In this document: positions 10,838-19,414 of the stretch, in pieces | How positions within the stretch are numbered: the stretch's first letter is position 1 | How the letters are laid out: the number at the start of each line of letters is the position of its first letter | Source of the DNA: Blastococcus saxobsidens | GTDB lineage: Bacteria > Actinomycetota > Actinomycetes > Mycobacteriales > Geodermatophilaceae | Reading direction: 5' to 3' | DNA length: 64,000 bases | NCBI RefSeq assembly: GCF_010682065.1 | Contig: NZ_JAAGWG010000001.1 | Location: forward strand, 124,001 to 188,000 | Translations under genes and position numbers: made by a program | Notes under the pieces: model-generated | Database searches by the model: none | Seen by the model: only the letters and a program-made list of their open reading frames with translations | What the model was told of the DNA's origin: nothing

Positions 10838-11181
10838 CGCGCGCCCCCTCTGCTCCGACTGCCCTGCTTCTTCTGCCCTGCTTCTTCTGCCCTGCCCCCC
10901 GGTCCCGTGGACCGCATCCGCAGCGCTCCCGTGGTTCGCACGGTGCTGCTCTGCCGGATGTGTCGGCAGGGCCGATCCGCTCCTTCTGTCACGACACACG
11001 GGCCGCCGTCACGTTCCGTAGTGCTCGCGCACGCGGAGCGGTCCGCCAGCTGGTGCCGCTGCTGTCGTCCGATCCCACCGTACGACGGCGGAGGTGCAGG
11101 TCGTGGCGGCGATGAGGGTCACGCCACCCGGTCGAGGGGTGCCGGTGCCCCGTGGGGTCCCTCCTCCGGGCGTCCCGTTGG
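10838..11181. other. Divergent intergenic region
   Basis: About 340 bases between the minus-strand secreted-protein gene and the plus-strand glycosyltransferase. Apart from the 14-bp tandem repeat described separately I see no gene. It should hold promoters in both directions. Confidence 0.5.
10861..10896. repeat. 14-bp tandem repeat upstream of secreted-protein gene
   Basis: GCCCTGCTTCTTCT occurs twice in full and a third time in part (GCCCTGC). On the minus strand it reads as purine-rich AGAAGAAGCAGGGC units 25-60 bases upstream of the GTG start at 10837, so it lies in the leader or promoter of that gene. Confidence 0.75.
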
Positions 11182-12276
11182 ATGATGCGGTCCGTGACGA
11201 TCACCCGGGGGGCCGGTCCCGCCGCGCGCGGCGCCGGTCGGCGCGTGCTGCACGTCGTCGAGAAGTACAGCAGTGGCGTCGGCTCCGCGATCGCCCAGTA
11301 CACCCGGTCCCTGCCCGCCGCGGAGCACTTCCTGCTGTCCACCACGGCGGTGGACGCCGAGGGCGACCTGGCCGAGCAGGCCGCGTTCGCCGGTACCTAC
11401 CGCATGGGCGGCGCGGTGCCGGCCAAAATCCGCCGGATCCGGGTTGTCGTGGCCCAGCTCCGCCCCGACGTGGTGCACGCGCACAGCAGCCACGGCGGCG
11501 CCTTCACCCGCCTGGCCCTGCGGCGCGGCCGGCACCGCATCGTCTACACCCCGCACTGCTACGGCTTCGAGCGCCGCGACGTGTCCTGGCCGGTCCGGGC
11601 GGCGTTCTGGACCGCCGAGGCGCTGCTCGCGCCGAACACATCGGTCTTCGCCGCCTGCTCGCCACGGGAGCTGGCGCTCTCGCGGTGGCCGCTCGGCCGC
11701 ACCGACCGCCTCCTCCTCCCGAACGTCGCCCCGCCCATGGCCGGCCCCACCGAGCGGCCGCGGAACGAGGTCCCTGTCGTGGCCGGTGGTGGGCGCATCT
11801 CGCCGCAGAAGGATCCCGAGTTCTTCGCCGCTGCGGTCCGTGCACTGCGCCAGGAACTGCCCGGGCTCCGCGCGGTCTGGTTCGGCGACGGCGACCAGGC
11901 CGGTCGCGGCCTCCTCGACGACGCGGGGGTCGAGGTGACCGGTTGGCTCCCGCGGTCCGCCGTCCTGGACGAGTTGCGTGCAGCGGACCTGTACCTGCAC
12001 TCCGCACGATGGGAGGGATTTCCGCTCATGGTGGCCGAGGCCACCGCACTCGGTGTGCCCACCCTCGTCCGCCCGGTGCCGAGCTTCGGGGACGTGCCTG
12101 GGGCACTGCGCATGGGCGGCGCCGAGGACCTGGCACCGGCACTGGGCTGCCTGCGCGATCCGGAAGCCGCCAGGTCGAACACCCTGGGATGGCAGGAACA
12201 CCTGGCGGGCAACACCGTGCCCGTCCAGGCGGAGGCGCTCGCGCGGGTCTACCGCGCCACGGCCACCCGCGGCTGA
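11182..12276 (+). CDS. Glycosyltransferase family 4
   Basis: A retaining GT-B glycosyltransferase of about 364 residues. The N-terminal domain opens VLHVVEKYSSGVGSAIAQYT and has DVVHAHSSHGGAF, typical of the acceptor domain. The C-terminal domain has VVAGGGRISPQKDPEFFAAA (donor site), then SARWEGFPLMVAEATALGVP, the EX7E-type motif. It probably adds one sugar to the lipid-linked repeat. The start is uncertain: ATG codons at 11182 and 11185, GTG at 11152 and GTG at 11194 are all in frame and none has a strong ribosome binding site. It is followed by an acyltransferase on the same strand. Confidence 0.88.
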   Translation: MMRSVTITRGAGPAARGAGRRVLHVVEKYSSGVGSAIAQYTRSLPAAEHFLLSTTAVDAEGDLAEQAAFAGTYRMGGAVPAKIRRIRVVVAQLRPDVVHAHSSHGGAFTRLALRRGRHRIVYTPHCYGFERRDVSWPVRAAFWTAEALLAPNTSVFAACSPRELALSRWPLGRTDRLLLPNVAPPMAGPTERPRNEVPVVAGGGRISPQKDPEFFAAAVRALRQELPGLRAVWFGDGDQAGRGLLDDAGVEVTGWLPRSAVLDELRAADLYLHSARWEGFPLMVAEATALGVPTLVRPVPSFGDVPGALRMGGAEDLAPALGCLRDPEAARSNTLGWQEHLAGNTVPVQAEALARVYRATATRG

Positions 12277-12344
12277 ACCTGAGGAGCTCACCAGTTGGGG
12301 CAGCACGAGCATCGGGACACCGCCCTGCCGGTCGGTGGATTCCT

Positions 12345-13586
12345 ATGGTTCAGGACGTGAACGTCGAGCCGAGCCGCCGAATCGCACCGCAGGGCGCGCG
12401 GAGCCCAGGCGGGAGGACCCGTACCGCTGCCCGTCGCGCGAGAACCGCGGCATCCCCGACCGTCCCCGTGGTCGACCTCATCCCCCTCCAGGAGGTCGAC
12501 GAGGAACTGCTGCGCGCCTGGCGGGGGCTCGCGGCGGAGGCTGTCGAGCCCAACCCGTTCTTCGAGCCGGAGTTCCTCCTCCCGGCGGGCCGCCATCTGC
12601 CGGGAGGCGCGGACGTCCGGCTGCTGACCGTTCGCCGCGGCCCGGATCTCCTCCTGGCCATGCCGGTCTCCCGGACGCGCTACCGGCGCGTGCCGGCTCT
12701 CACCACGTGGAAGCACCCCTACTGCTATCTCGGAACGCCGCTGGTCCGGGCGGGCGCCCTGAACACCGCTCCGGCTGCCGCTCTCCGGGCCCTCCGCAGC
12801 GAGCAACCCGGCTGGCTCGCCCTCGAGCAGGTCGGGACCGAAGGTCCCGTCACGACGGCGTTCCGCCGGGCCGCCAACGACGTCTCCGCCACCTGGCACG
12901 AGCAGCGAGTCTGGTCACGACCGGTCGTGTCCGCGGGCGACGACGGCGCCACGGGGACGGACAACATGTCCGCCCGCTCGGCCCGCTCGTTACGCCGCCT
13001 GCGGCGGAACCTGGAGCGCGACGTCGGAACCGTCGCGAGCCAGGACGTCGCCGCAGCCGCTGATCCCGTGGCGGTGGAAGCGGAGGTGGAGGCGTTCCTC
13101 GCGATGGAGATGGCCGGCTGGAAGGGGCGTGCCGGAACGGCCATGGCCAACACCGCCGACCACGCGGCGTTCTTCCGCGAGGCCTGCGCCGGTTTCGCCG
13201 CCGCGGGTCGGCTGCGTCTCTGGCGGCTGGAGGCCGGAGACGTCGCGGCCGCACGGGAGTGCCACCTCCACGCCGGCGAGACCATCTTCACGTGGAAGAC
13301 CGCCTTCAACGAGGAACTCGGCCGGTTCTCGCCCGGGGTGCAGCTCGAGCTCGACGTGCTGGGCGCCTTCCACGACGATGCCCGGGCTCGGTGGCTCGAC
13401 AACTGCACCGCGGACGTCCCGAGCACCTCGGCACGGCTGACCGCTGATCGTCGGTTGATGGGCGACGTACTGATCGGGGTCTCCCGCCTGGGGAGAACCA
13501 TGGCGTGGGCAGTCCCGCTCGTCGCCGCGGCGTGGAGCCGGACAGCGGCGCTCCGTCGTCGCGGTCGCACCGCTGACCAGGACTGA
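12345..13586 (+). CDS. GNAT/BioF2-like acyltransferase
   Basis: A 413-residue protein of the CelD/BcsL-type acyltransferase group. After a basic, disordered N-terminus (about residues 1-45), FFEPEFLLPAGRHLPGG and LLTVRRGPDLLLAMPV mark the first GNAT half. SARSARSLRRLRRNLERD and the FLAMEMAGWKGRAGTAM to HAAFFREACAGFAAAGRLRL stretch mark the second. Members acylate sugars or peptides of envelope polymers; the substrate here is unknown. ATG 12345 has GGTGGA just upstream, with GTG 12357 as an alternative. It lies 68 bases after the glycosyltransferase and probably shares its transcript. Confidence 0.75.
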   Translation: MVQDVNVEPSRRIAPQGARSPGGRTRTAARRARTAASPTVPVVDLIPLQEVDEELLRAWRGLAAEAVEPNPFFEPEFLLPAGRHLPGGADVRLLTVRRGPDLLLAMPVSRTRYRRVPALTTWKHPYCYLGTPLVRAGALNTAPAAALRALRSEQPGWLALEQVGTEGPVTTAFRRAANDVSATWHEQRVWSRPVVSAGDDGATGTDNMSARSARSLRRLRRNLERDVGTVASQDVAAAADPVAVEAEVEAFLAMEMAGWKGRAGTAMANTADHAAFFREACAGFAAAGRLRLWRLEAGDVAAARECHLHAGETIFTWKTAFNEELGRFSPGVQLELDVLGAFHDDARARWLDNCTADVPSTSARLTADRRLMGDVLIGVSRLGRTMAWAVPLVAAAWSRTAALRRRGRTADQD

Positions 13587-13772
13587 GGAAGCGGACAGCC
13601 TCCACTCCATGGGGCGATGTCCTGTCCAGGGAGCAGTCCGCCCACTCGGTCGGCAGGTAGCGTCGACGGCGGCCGGGCGACCCACGTCGCTGACCACGGG
13701 GAACCCAGAACGGGAGGACGGACGCGTGCGCCACAGTGGTGTGCCGCCAGCCGCCGGCGGAGAGCACGCGCC

Positions 13773-15014
13773 GTGCTGAGTGCCCTGCGGCGCCACTGGA
13801 TGCTTGCGCTGTTGTCGGCGTTGGCCACCTTCGCCGGGTGCGTCGTCGCTCTGGCCGCGGTACCCAGCAGCTTCACCGCCACCAGCGTCGCCGCCATGAC
13901 CCCGCGGCCCGGGTCCGAGGCCAGGGCCGACCTGCTGCTGCTCACCATCCCGAACTACGCCGCACTGGCGACCTCGCAGGCCACCGCCACCGAGCTGGCG
14001 GCCGAGTACGGTAGGGCGCCCGCCGACATCCAGGACGCGATCCGGGTGGACAACCCGCCCTCGTCCAACACCCTGCTGGTCTCGGTGAGCTGGCAGGATC
14101 CCGACACCGCAGCGCAGCTGGCCAACAGCGTCACCGACGTCATCGTCCGGTCCGCCCGCACCGACCCGGTCCTGCGCGCCGAGGTCATCGCTGACGCAAC
14201 CGCGCCGAGTGAGGCCAGCTGGCCGCCGTGGCGGGGCGGCCTCATCCTGGGTGCCCTGCTGGCGTTGACCGTCGGCCTGCTCGCCGCCAGGCTGGCCGAA
14301 CTCCGCCGGCAGCGGCTGGCAACCCCCGAGCAGGTGGCGCGCGTCTTCGCGGAGCGAGGGGTCAGGGCCCCGCTGCTGCTGGCCGCCTCGGACATCGCAG
14401 ACACCGTTCCGCGGTTCCTCGCAGGGGTCGTAGACGAGGCCGTGTCGAGCCGCCGCAACGCCGGGTCGACGGTCGTCGGCGTGCTGGTCGTCGGGACCGT
14501 CGACGCCCAGCAGCTGGCGTCCGTCAGCGCCCTCGCCGCCACCCTCCGGGAGCGCGGCCGCCGGGTCGTGGTGGCGTTGGACGAGCACGATCCCGAGTCG
14601 ATCCGGCGCAGTCACCTGCGGGAGCGCCGACTCACCGCGGACCGGGCAGCGGCGACGGGTGTGATGTCGCTCGAGGAGCTCGACGGCGGGCCGGGCCGGC
14701 GGAAGCGCGCCGGCCTGGTGCTGATCGTCAGCGACCGGCCGGACCGCCTGGCCGACGCCCTGGACGAGACGTCCGTCGGCGTCGTCACCATGGTCATGGA
14801 GGAGGCTCCCGTCCTGCTCCTGCGGGCAGGCATCCGGGTGTTGCGGCGGCAGCAGGTGGACCACCTGGCCGCCGTCCACTGGCAGCGCCCCGTCCGTTCC
14901 ACCGACCAGGCGGTCAGCGACGCGCCTTCCCGGCCAGGGAGTGCCCGAGCCGGCGCAGCGCCGGTGCTCGATCGAGCACCGACTTCAGCCTCGGATACCA
15001 GCCACTCGTCTTGA
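13773..15014 (+). CDS. Wzz-like chain-length regulator with degenerate BY-kinase-like domain
   Basis: A polysaccharide co-polymerase of about 413 residues that should control chain length with Wzy. It has helix 1 at about residues 8-31, an extracytoplasmic domain with PSSNTLLVSVSWQDPDTAAQ and a second helix at about 155-175. Its cytoplasmic C-terminus reads VVGVLVVGTVDAQQLASVSA and then RGRRVVVALDEHDPES, matching the shape of a CpsD/BY-kinase fold but without a Walker A lysine or a tyrosine tail. The GTG at 13773 is chosen for GGAGAG about 10 bases upstream and because helix 1 then starts near residue 8. The 3' end overlaps the convergent deacetylase gene by 101 bases. Confidence 0.82.
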   Translation: MLSALRRHWMLALLSALATFAGCVVALAAVPSSFTATSVAAMTPRPGSEARADLLLLTIPNYAALATSQATATELAAEYGRAPADIQDAIRVDNPPSSNTLLVSVSWQDPDTAAQLANSVTDVIVRSARTDPVLRAEVIADATAPSEASWPPWRGGLILGALLALTVGLLAARLAELRRQRLATPEQVARVFAERGVRAPLLLAASDIADTVPRFLAGVVDEAVSSRRNAGSTVVGVLVVGTVDAQQLASVSALAATLRERGRRVVVALDEHDPESIRRSHLRERRLTADRAAATGVMSLEELDGGPGRRKRAGLVLIVSDRPDRLADALDETSVGVVTMVMEEAPVLLLRAGIRVLRRQQVDHLAAVHWQRPVRSTDQAVSDAPSRPGSARAGAAPVLDRAPTSASDTSHSS

Positions 15015-15678
15015 GCGCGAAGGTCCTGGGAGTGTCCAGGGCGTTGATGTCGACCCGCGGAAGCGCGAACGGGCCGGTGCTGTCGTAGATCGCGAAGGCG
15101 GCGCTCATCCCCGCATCCGCCACCGCCTTGCGCGCCGCGGCGTCGTGGCTGCCGAACGGGTAGGCGAAGAGTGCTGCCTCCTCACCGGTCACCTCCGCCA
15201 GCGCGGCCCGTGCCACTGTCGTCTGGCGGTGCAACTCCGCCGTGGCCAGAGCTGCCATCGAGCGGTGGTCCCAGCCGTGCAGGCCGATGCTCACGCCCAT
15301 ACCGGGCAGCCGGGCCAGCCCCTCGGCGTCGAGCAGGCGCTCGTGCGGCATCTCCGGCATCCACGACGACGTCGCCCCGAGCATCCCCGGCAGGGCGAAC
15401 AGCACCGCAGGGACGTCCAAGCGGCCCAGCACCGGGGCGGCCACCTCGAGCGTGGAGACGTACCCGTCATCGATGGTGACCAGGAACGACCGCGCAGGCC
15501 AGCGGCCCGACCTTAGCCCCGCGAGGAACGACGGCCCGTCCAGCGGGCGGAATCCGCGACCCAGCAGAGCGCGCAGCTGCTGGTCGAACGCCGCCTCGGG
15601 AACGAAGAGGTTGTGCGGGTCCTCCGACGCTGGTCGAGTGCCGAAGCCGTGGTACATCAGTACCAAGGGGACGGACAT
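14914..15678 (-). CDS. Polysaccharide deacetylase (NodB-like, CE4)
   Basis: Predicted to remove N- or O-acetyl groups from the surface polysaccharide or its precursor. In the 254-residue protein VLMYHGFG begins the domain, TIDDGYVST carries the catalytic Asp and metal-binding Asp of motif 1, HGWDH gives the two motif-2 histidines, and AYPFG is motif 3. No signal peptide is seen, so it is either cytoplasmic or needs another route. ATG 15678 has GGAGG 4 bases upstream; the longer frame to 15810 is rejected. The gene converges on the Wzz gene and overlaps its last 101 bases on the opposite strand. Confidence 0.88.
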   Translation of the reverse strand: MSVPLVLMYHGFGTRPASEDPHNLFVPEAAFDQQLRALLGRGFRPLDGPSFLAGLRSGRWPARSFLVTIDDGYVSTLEVAAPVLGRLDVPAVLFALPGMLGATSSWMPEMPHERLLDAEGLARLPGMGVSIGLHGWDHRSMAALATAELHRQTTVARAALAEVTGEEAALFAYPFGSHDAAARKAVADAGMSAAFAIYDSTGPFALPRVDINALDTPRTFALKTSGWYPRLKSVLDRAPALRRLGHSLAGKARR

Positions 15679-15843
15679 GGGGCCTCCGAGGACTCCGCGG
15701 ACGATGGCTGAGCGGGGCGCACGGCACCCGCCCCCTCCGGGCGAGACCTCCGCGCCGCAGGGGCCCTTTCCGGTCGGCCGCCACCTATCGTGAGGCCGGA
15801 TGCACGGCACTCGCGCCTTCGCCCGGTGCCGGAGAGGAGCGTA

Positions 15844-17292
15844 GTGCCCGTACGGCTGCCGGCCCGGACGTGGAGCGCGCGCGGCGTGTGGCTCGCCGTG
15901 GCGACGTTGGCGGGGATGGGCACCACTCTTCTGGTGCTGGTCGCAGGACCGCTGACCGCGGTGCTGCCGGTTGTTCTCGGGCTTCTACCCCTCGCCATCG
16001 GCAGCCCGTTCTGGGCCGTGGCCACGTTCGTGCTCGCGCTTCCCCTCGGTCTTGTCGACGGACTGGTGCCGGCCGGGCCGGTCGACCTCGTGCAGTTGGT
16101 GGCCGTCTTCGTCGTGGCAGCCGTCGTGCTGCAGAGGGTCGTGGCCGGTCGCCCGCCGCTGCGCTGGCATGCCAGCGCCGGCTGGGCGGTCGTGATGGCG
16201 GTGGTGGCCGTGGTGGCCATGGTGACCGCTCGCAACGTGCCGCCTGCCGTGCCACCTGCCGTCGCCCTGGTGGTGGCCGTCGCCTTCGGGCTGGCCGTGT
16301 ACTCCGCCTGCGAAGGGTGGACGATGCTGCGCCGGCTGATCACTCTGCTCGCGGTCGTGAGCGCCGCGGTGTGCCTCTACAGCCTCGGCGCTGCCGGCGA
16401 CATCCAGGCCACGCTGCCCGGTGCCGGCGCAGTCGGCGGCCGCGCGGCCGGCATCTTCCAGAGCCCCAACCAGCTCGGCACGTTCAGCGGGCTGATGCTG
16501 TTCGTCGGTCTCGGGCTGGCCCTCGGCGGACAGCGGCGGCTGGAGCGGCTCGCCGGCAGCGCATGCGCTCTCCTCTCGGCCGCAGCTCTGCTGGTCACCC
16601 TCTCCCGAGGCGCCTGGGTCGGCGCCCTGGCCGCTTCGATCCTGCTGCTGGCACTCTCGCCCCGCGCCCGGCGGATCGTCCCGCTCGTCGTGGCATCGAC
16701 GGCCGGGGTGCTGCTCACCGTCCTCGCCCTGGCCGCGCCACAGCTGCTGCAGGTGCTGGTCTCCCGTGCTGCGGCGCTGGTCGATCTCGACGCCAACCCC
16801 GAGGACGCCCGCCCCCTCATCTACCAGGAAGCAGTGCGGCAGATCGTCGAACGGCCGTGGACGGGGCAGGGGCCCGGCAACTACACGGTGGTGATGGAGT
16901 CGGCCGACTCGGCCGCCCCCACGGTCGCTGTGCTGCATGCGCACAATGTGCTGCTCCACGTCGCTGCCGAGGCCGGCCTACCGGCGGCGGTCGTCCTGGT
17001 GGCGTTCACGCTGAGTGTCGCGCGAGCGGTTCTGCTGGCTCGTCGCTGGCTCCCGGAGCCCGACCGCGACGTGCTCACGGGCCTCGCGGCCGGCCTGGTC
17101 GCCGTGATGAGCCAAGGAGTCATGGACTTCACCCTCGGCAACCCCACGCTGCTGTTCCTCGTCTGGATGGTCGTGGGGTTCGTCCTGGCGGCCACCGTGC
17201 GCCCGCAGGCCACGTGGGTGCCGAGCTCCGCGGATCGGCTTCGGTCGGCCGGCGTGACTGTGCCGTCCCCCGCCCTGCGGAGCAGCACGTAG
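15844..17292 (+). CDS. O-antigen ligase/polymerase family protein (Wzy-like)
   Basis: A 482-residue membrane protein with 11-12 hydrophobic helices and the large periplasmic loop of the Wzy_C family. The loop contains AGIFQSPNQLGTFSG, then RPLIYQEAVRQIVERPWTGQ and VLHAHNVLLHVAAEAGLP; the HxHN and Arg-Trp residues are the usual conserved ones. It would polymerise lipid-linked repeat units outside the membrane. A ligase function is the alternative, but in a Gram-positive context with Wzx and Wzz a polymerase is more likely. The GTG at 15844 follows GAGAGGAG, rejecting the frame from 15790. Confidence 0.9.
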   Translation: MPVRLPARTWSARGVWLAVATLAGMGTTLLVLVAGPLTAVLPVVLGLLPLAIGSPFWAVATFVLALPLGLVDGLVPAGPVDLVQLVAVFVVAAVVLQRVVAGRPPLRWHASAGWAVVMAVVAVVAMVTARNVPPAVPPAVALVVAVAFGLAVYSACEGWTMLRRLITLLAVVSAAVCLYSLGAAGDIQATLPGAGAVGGRAAGIFQSPNQLGTFSGLMLFVGLGLALGGQRRLERLAGSACALLSAAALLVTLSRGAWVGALAASILLLALSPRARRIVPLVVASTAGVLLTVLALAAPQLLQVLVSRAAALVDLDANPEDARPLIYQEAVRQIVERPWTGQGPGNYTVVMESADSAAPTVAVLHAHNVLLHVAAEAGLPAAVVLVAFTLSVARAVLLARRWLPEPDRDVLTGLAAGLVAVMSQGVMDFTLGNPTLLFLVWMVVGFVLAATVRPQATWVPSSADRLRSAGVTVPSPALRSST

Positions 17293-17360
17293 GACATGGC
17301 TCTCGGCGATGCGGACCGCTCCAGCACCGGCGACCCGACCAAGGCCCGCTGGACCAGGGG

Positions 17361-18308
17361 TCACCGCTGCGCCGGGGTGGCTCCCGCCCCTGCCCCGTTC
17401 TCCCCGTAGGGCCGGGCCGGGCGCGGGCGCCGCCATGCCTCCTCCGCCAGGCCACGGGCGCCTGCGACGTCCCGGTTGAGCAGCCGGTGGATCACGAGGA
17501 CCACGAGCATCAGGGCGAACCGTGCTCGCGCCGACCGGCTCTGCGGGAAGTTCTTCTCGAACAGGTAACTTCGATTGCGCACCACCTGGTGGCCGAAGGC
17601 ACGGCGGTCCTTGGCGTGGAATCCGGCGTTGTCGTGTTCGACCGGCACGTCCCCGAGATAGCGGATGCGTCCCCGACGGGACAGCCGGCAGGAGAAGTCC
17701 TCGTCCTCGGCCAGGCCGTAGCCGGTGATCCGCTCATCGAAGCGGACCTGCCGGGCCACCGAGGTGCGCGCGGACATGAAGGCCCCCTGCATGAACTCGA
17801 TGTCGGTGGTCACCGACTCGTCGACCAGCCGCCGCGGGAAACCGGCGCGGGTGAACGTGCCATCGCGACCGCGGCCGCGCAGCAGGATGCGCACGCGTGA
17901 GCCCTTCCCCCCGATCCGGTTGCTCGCCGGCTCCACGACACACCCGGTGGCGCCGACCACGTCGTGCTCGCGATAGGCCGTGAGCAGGCGCTCGAGGGTG
18001 TCAGGCCGCACGCGGACGTCGTCGTCCAGGAAAAGCACGACGTCGCCCCGGGCCTCGTCCAGCCCGACGTTGCGCTGTCGGGTCAGGCCACGCGGCGCCG
18101 GCACGTGCCGAAGCGACACCAGGCGCCCGCGGTGAGCGGCGACGACGGACCTGGCGCCGCGGTTCTCGTCCCCGTCGACGACGAGGACCTCGAGGGGCGC
18201 CAGCGTCGAGGCGGCCAGTGCATCGAGTGCTCGCGTCAACGGCTCCGGCCGCCCCAGTGTCGCGATGACGACGGTCAGGCTGGGCCGGGTCGCCGGCTCC
18301 TGGGTCAT
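17361..18308 (-). CDS. Glycosyltransferase family 2
   Basis: An inverting GT-A glycosyltransferase of 315 residues. It begins SLTVVIATLGRPEPLTRALD, has the LVVDGDEN nucleotide-binding segment, and FLDDDVRVRPDTL holds the DxD metal site. GYGLAEDEDFSCRLSRRG holds the ED catalytic-base region. A hydrophobic stretch near residue 270 may bind the membrane. The start ATG overlaps the stop of the upstream glycosyltransferase (ATGA at 18305-18308), so the two are translationally coupled. It is the last gene of the Wzx-GT4-GT2 operon. Confidence 0.92.
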   Translation of the reverse strand: MTQEPATRPSLTVVIATLGRPEPLTRALDALAASTLAPLEVLVVDGDENRGARSVVAAHRGRLVSLRHVPAPRGLTRQRNVGLDEARGDVVLFLDDDVRVRPDTLERLLTAYREHDVVGATGCVVEPASNRIGGKGSRVRILLRGRGRDGTFTRAGFPRRLVDESVTTDIEFMQGAFMSARTSVARQVRFDERITGYGLAEDEDFSCRLSRRGRIRYLGDVPVEHDNAGFHAKDRRAFGHQVVRNRSYLFEKNFPQSRSARARFALMLVVLVIHRLLNRDVAGARGLAEEAWRRPRPARPYGENGAGAGATPAQR

Positions 18309-19414
18309 CGGGCCACCTCCGTGTACAGGTCGAGCAGTTGCTGGGCGGTGCGCTCCACGGTCATCCCGCTCGCGCGCTCGCGGCCCCGTGCGCCCACCGC
18401 AGCCCGGGTGGCCGGGTCGGCGAGCAGTCCCCGGATCTCGCGGGCCAGGCCCGCTCGATCCCCACCGGGAACCAGGGCACCGCATCCGCCAAGCACCTCG
18501 CCGGTCGCACCGACGTCGTAGCCGACCACGGGTACGCCGAGCACGAGCGCCTCGGCGGCCACGAGGCCGAAGCCTTCCCGGCCAGACCCGTCGGGGCGCG
18601 GCATCGTGGGCACGCAGACGACGTCCGAGGCGCCGATCACGGTCGCCGAGGGCCGGTGACCGAGCAACCGCACCCGACCAGTCACCCCCAGCTCCGCGGC
18701 TCGCGCAGAAAGCTGCGCGCGGACGCCGGGGTGCTGCGGATCGTCCGGTCCGACGAGCAGGGCCGTTGCCGATGGTGCACCGCTCAGCACGTCCGGCAGC
18801 ACCTCGAGCAGCTCGCCGTGCCCCTTCGCCGGGTCCAGCCGACCGATGACCGTCACCACGGGCCCCGGGACGTCCAGCTCGGAGCGGAACCGGCCGGCCG
18901 CGGCGGCGTCGACGGCATCGATGCGAACTCCGGGATGTACGACCAGCTGACGACCGGCATCGCCCAGGCCGTCCAGCACCTCACGGCTGACCCCGGCCAC
19001 GGCCCCGCAGCGACGGGCGAGCGCCCGCCCCAGCACACCGTCCAGCGAGACGTCGTGCTTCATCCAGACAACCGGCACCGGCCGTCGGGGCGCTGCCAAA
19101 CGCGCCGCCACGGCGGAGACCAGTGCTGCCTTCACGCCGTTGGCGTGCACCAGGTCCGGCCGGGCGCACCGTAGCCGGACGGCCAACCGGACGGCCCCGC
19201 GGGCGAGGCCCGCCGGGGACCCCGTGGTCTCGACGACCGTGACGGGAAGCGACCGGGTGCGCAGCCGGTCGACGAGAGGACCGGCCTGCAGGGCGACCAC
19301 GCCGGCCGCCGTTGCGCTGGGCATGGCGTCGAGGAGGTCGGCGAGCACGTTCTCCGAGCCGCCGGGCTGGCTGTGCGAGGACACGAACAGCACCCGGGGC
19401 GGCCTCCCGCTCAC
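18305..19414 (-). CDS. Glycosyltransferase family 4
   Basis: A GT-B glycosyltransferase of 369 residues. PPRVLFVSSHSQPGGSENVL gives the N-terminal glycine-rich loop, and PDLVHANGVKAALVSAVAA follows. VTVIGRLDPAKGHGELLEVL starts the donor domain and GREGFGLVAAEALVLGVPVV is the EX7E motif. The GTG at 19414 overlaps the Wzx stop (GTGA) and its own stop overlaps the next start, so all three genes are coupled. It presumably adds a sugar to the repeat unit; sugar and linkage are unknown. Confidence 0.92.
   Translation of the reverse strand: MSGRPPRVLFVSSHSQPGGSENVLADLLDAMPSATAAGVVALQAGPLVDRLRTRSLPVTVVETTGSPAGLARGAVRLAVRLRCARPDLVHANGVKAALVSAVAARLAAPRRPVPVVWMKHDVSLDGVLGRALARRCGAVAGVSREVLDGLGDAGRQLVVHPGVRIDAVDAAAAGRFRSELDVPGPVVTVIGRLDPAKGHGELLEVLPDVLSGAPSATALLVGPDDPQHPGVRAQLSARAAELGVTGRVRLLGHRPSATVIGASDVVCVPTMPRPDGSGREGFGLVAAEALVLGVPVVGYDVGATGEVLGGCGALVPGGDRAGLAREIRGLLADPATRAAVGARGRERASGMTVERTAQQLLDLYTEVAR

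Noticed and set aside
15870-17900. 676-codon plus-strand frame over the wzy gene and the GT2 gene
   Set aside because: It is a frame shadow of wzy, Arg/Gly-rich with no membrane helices or motifs.
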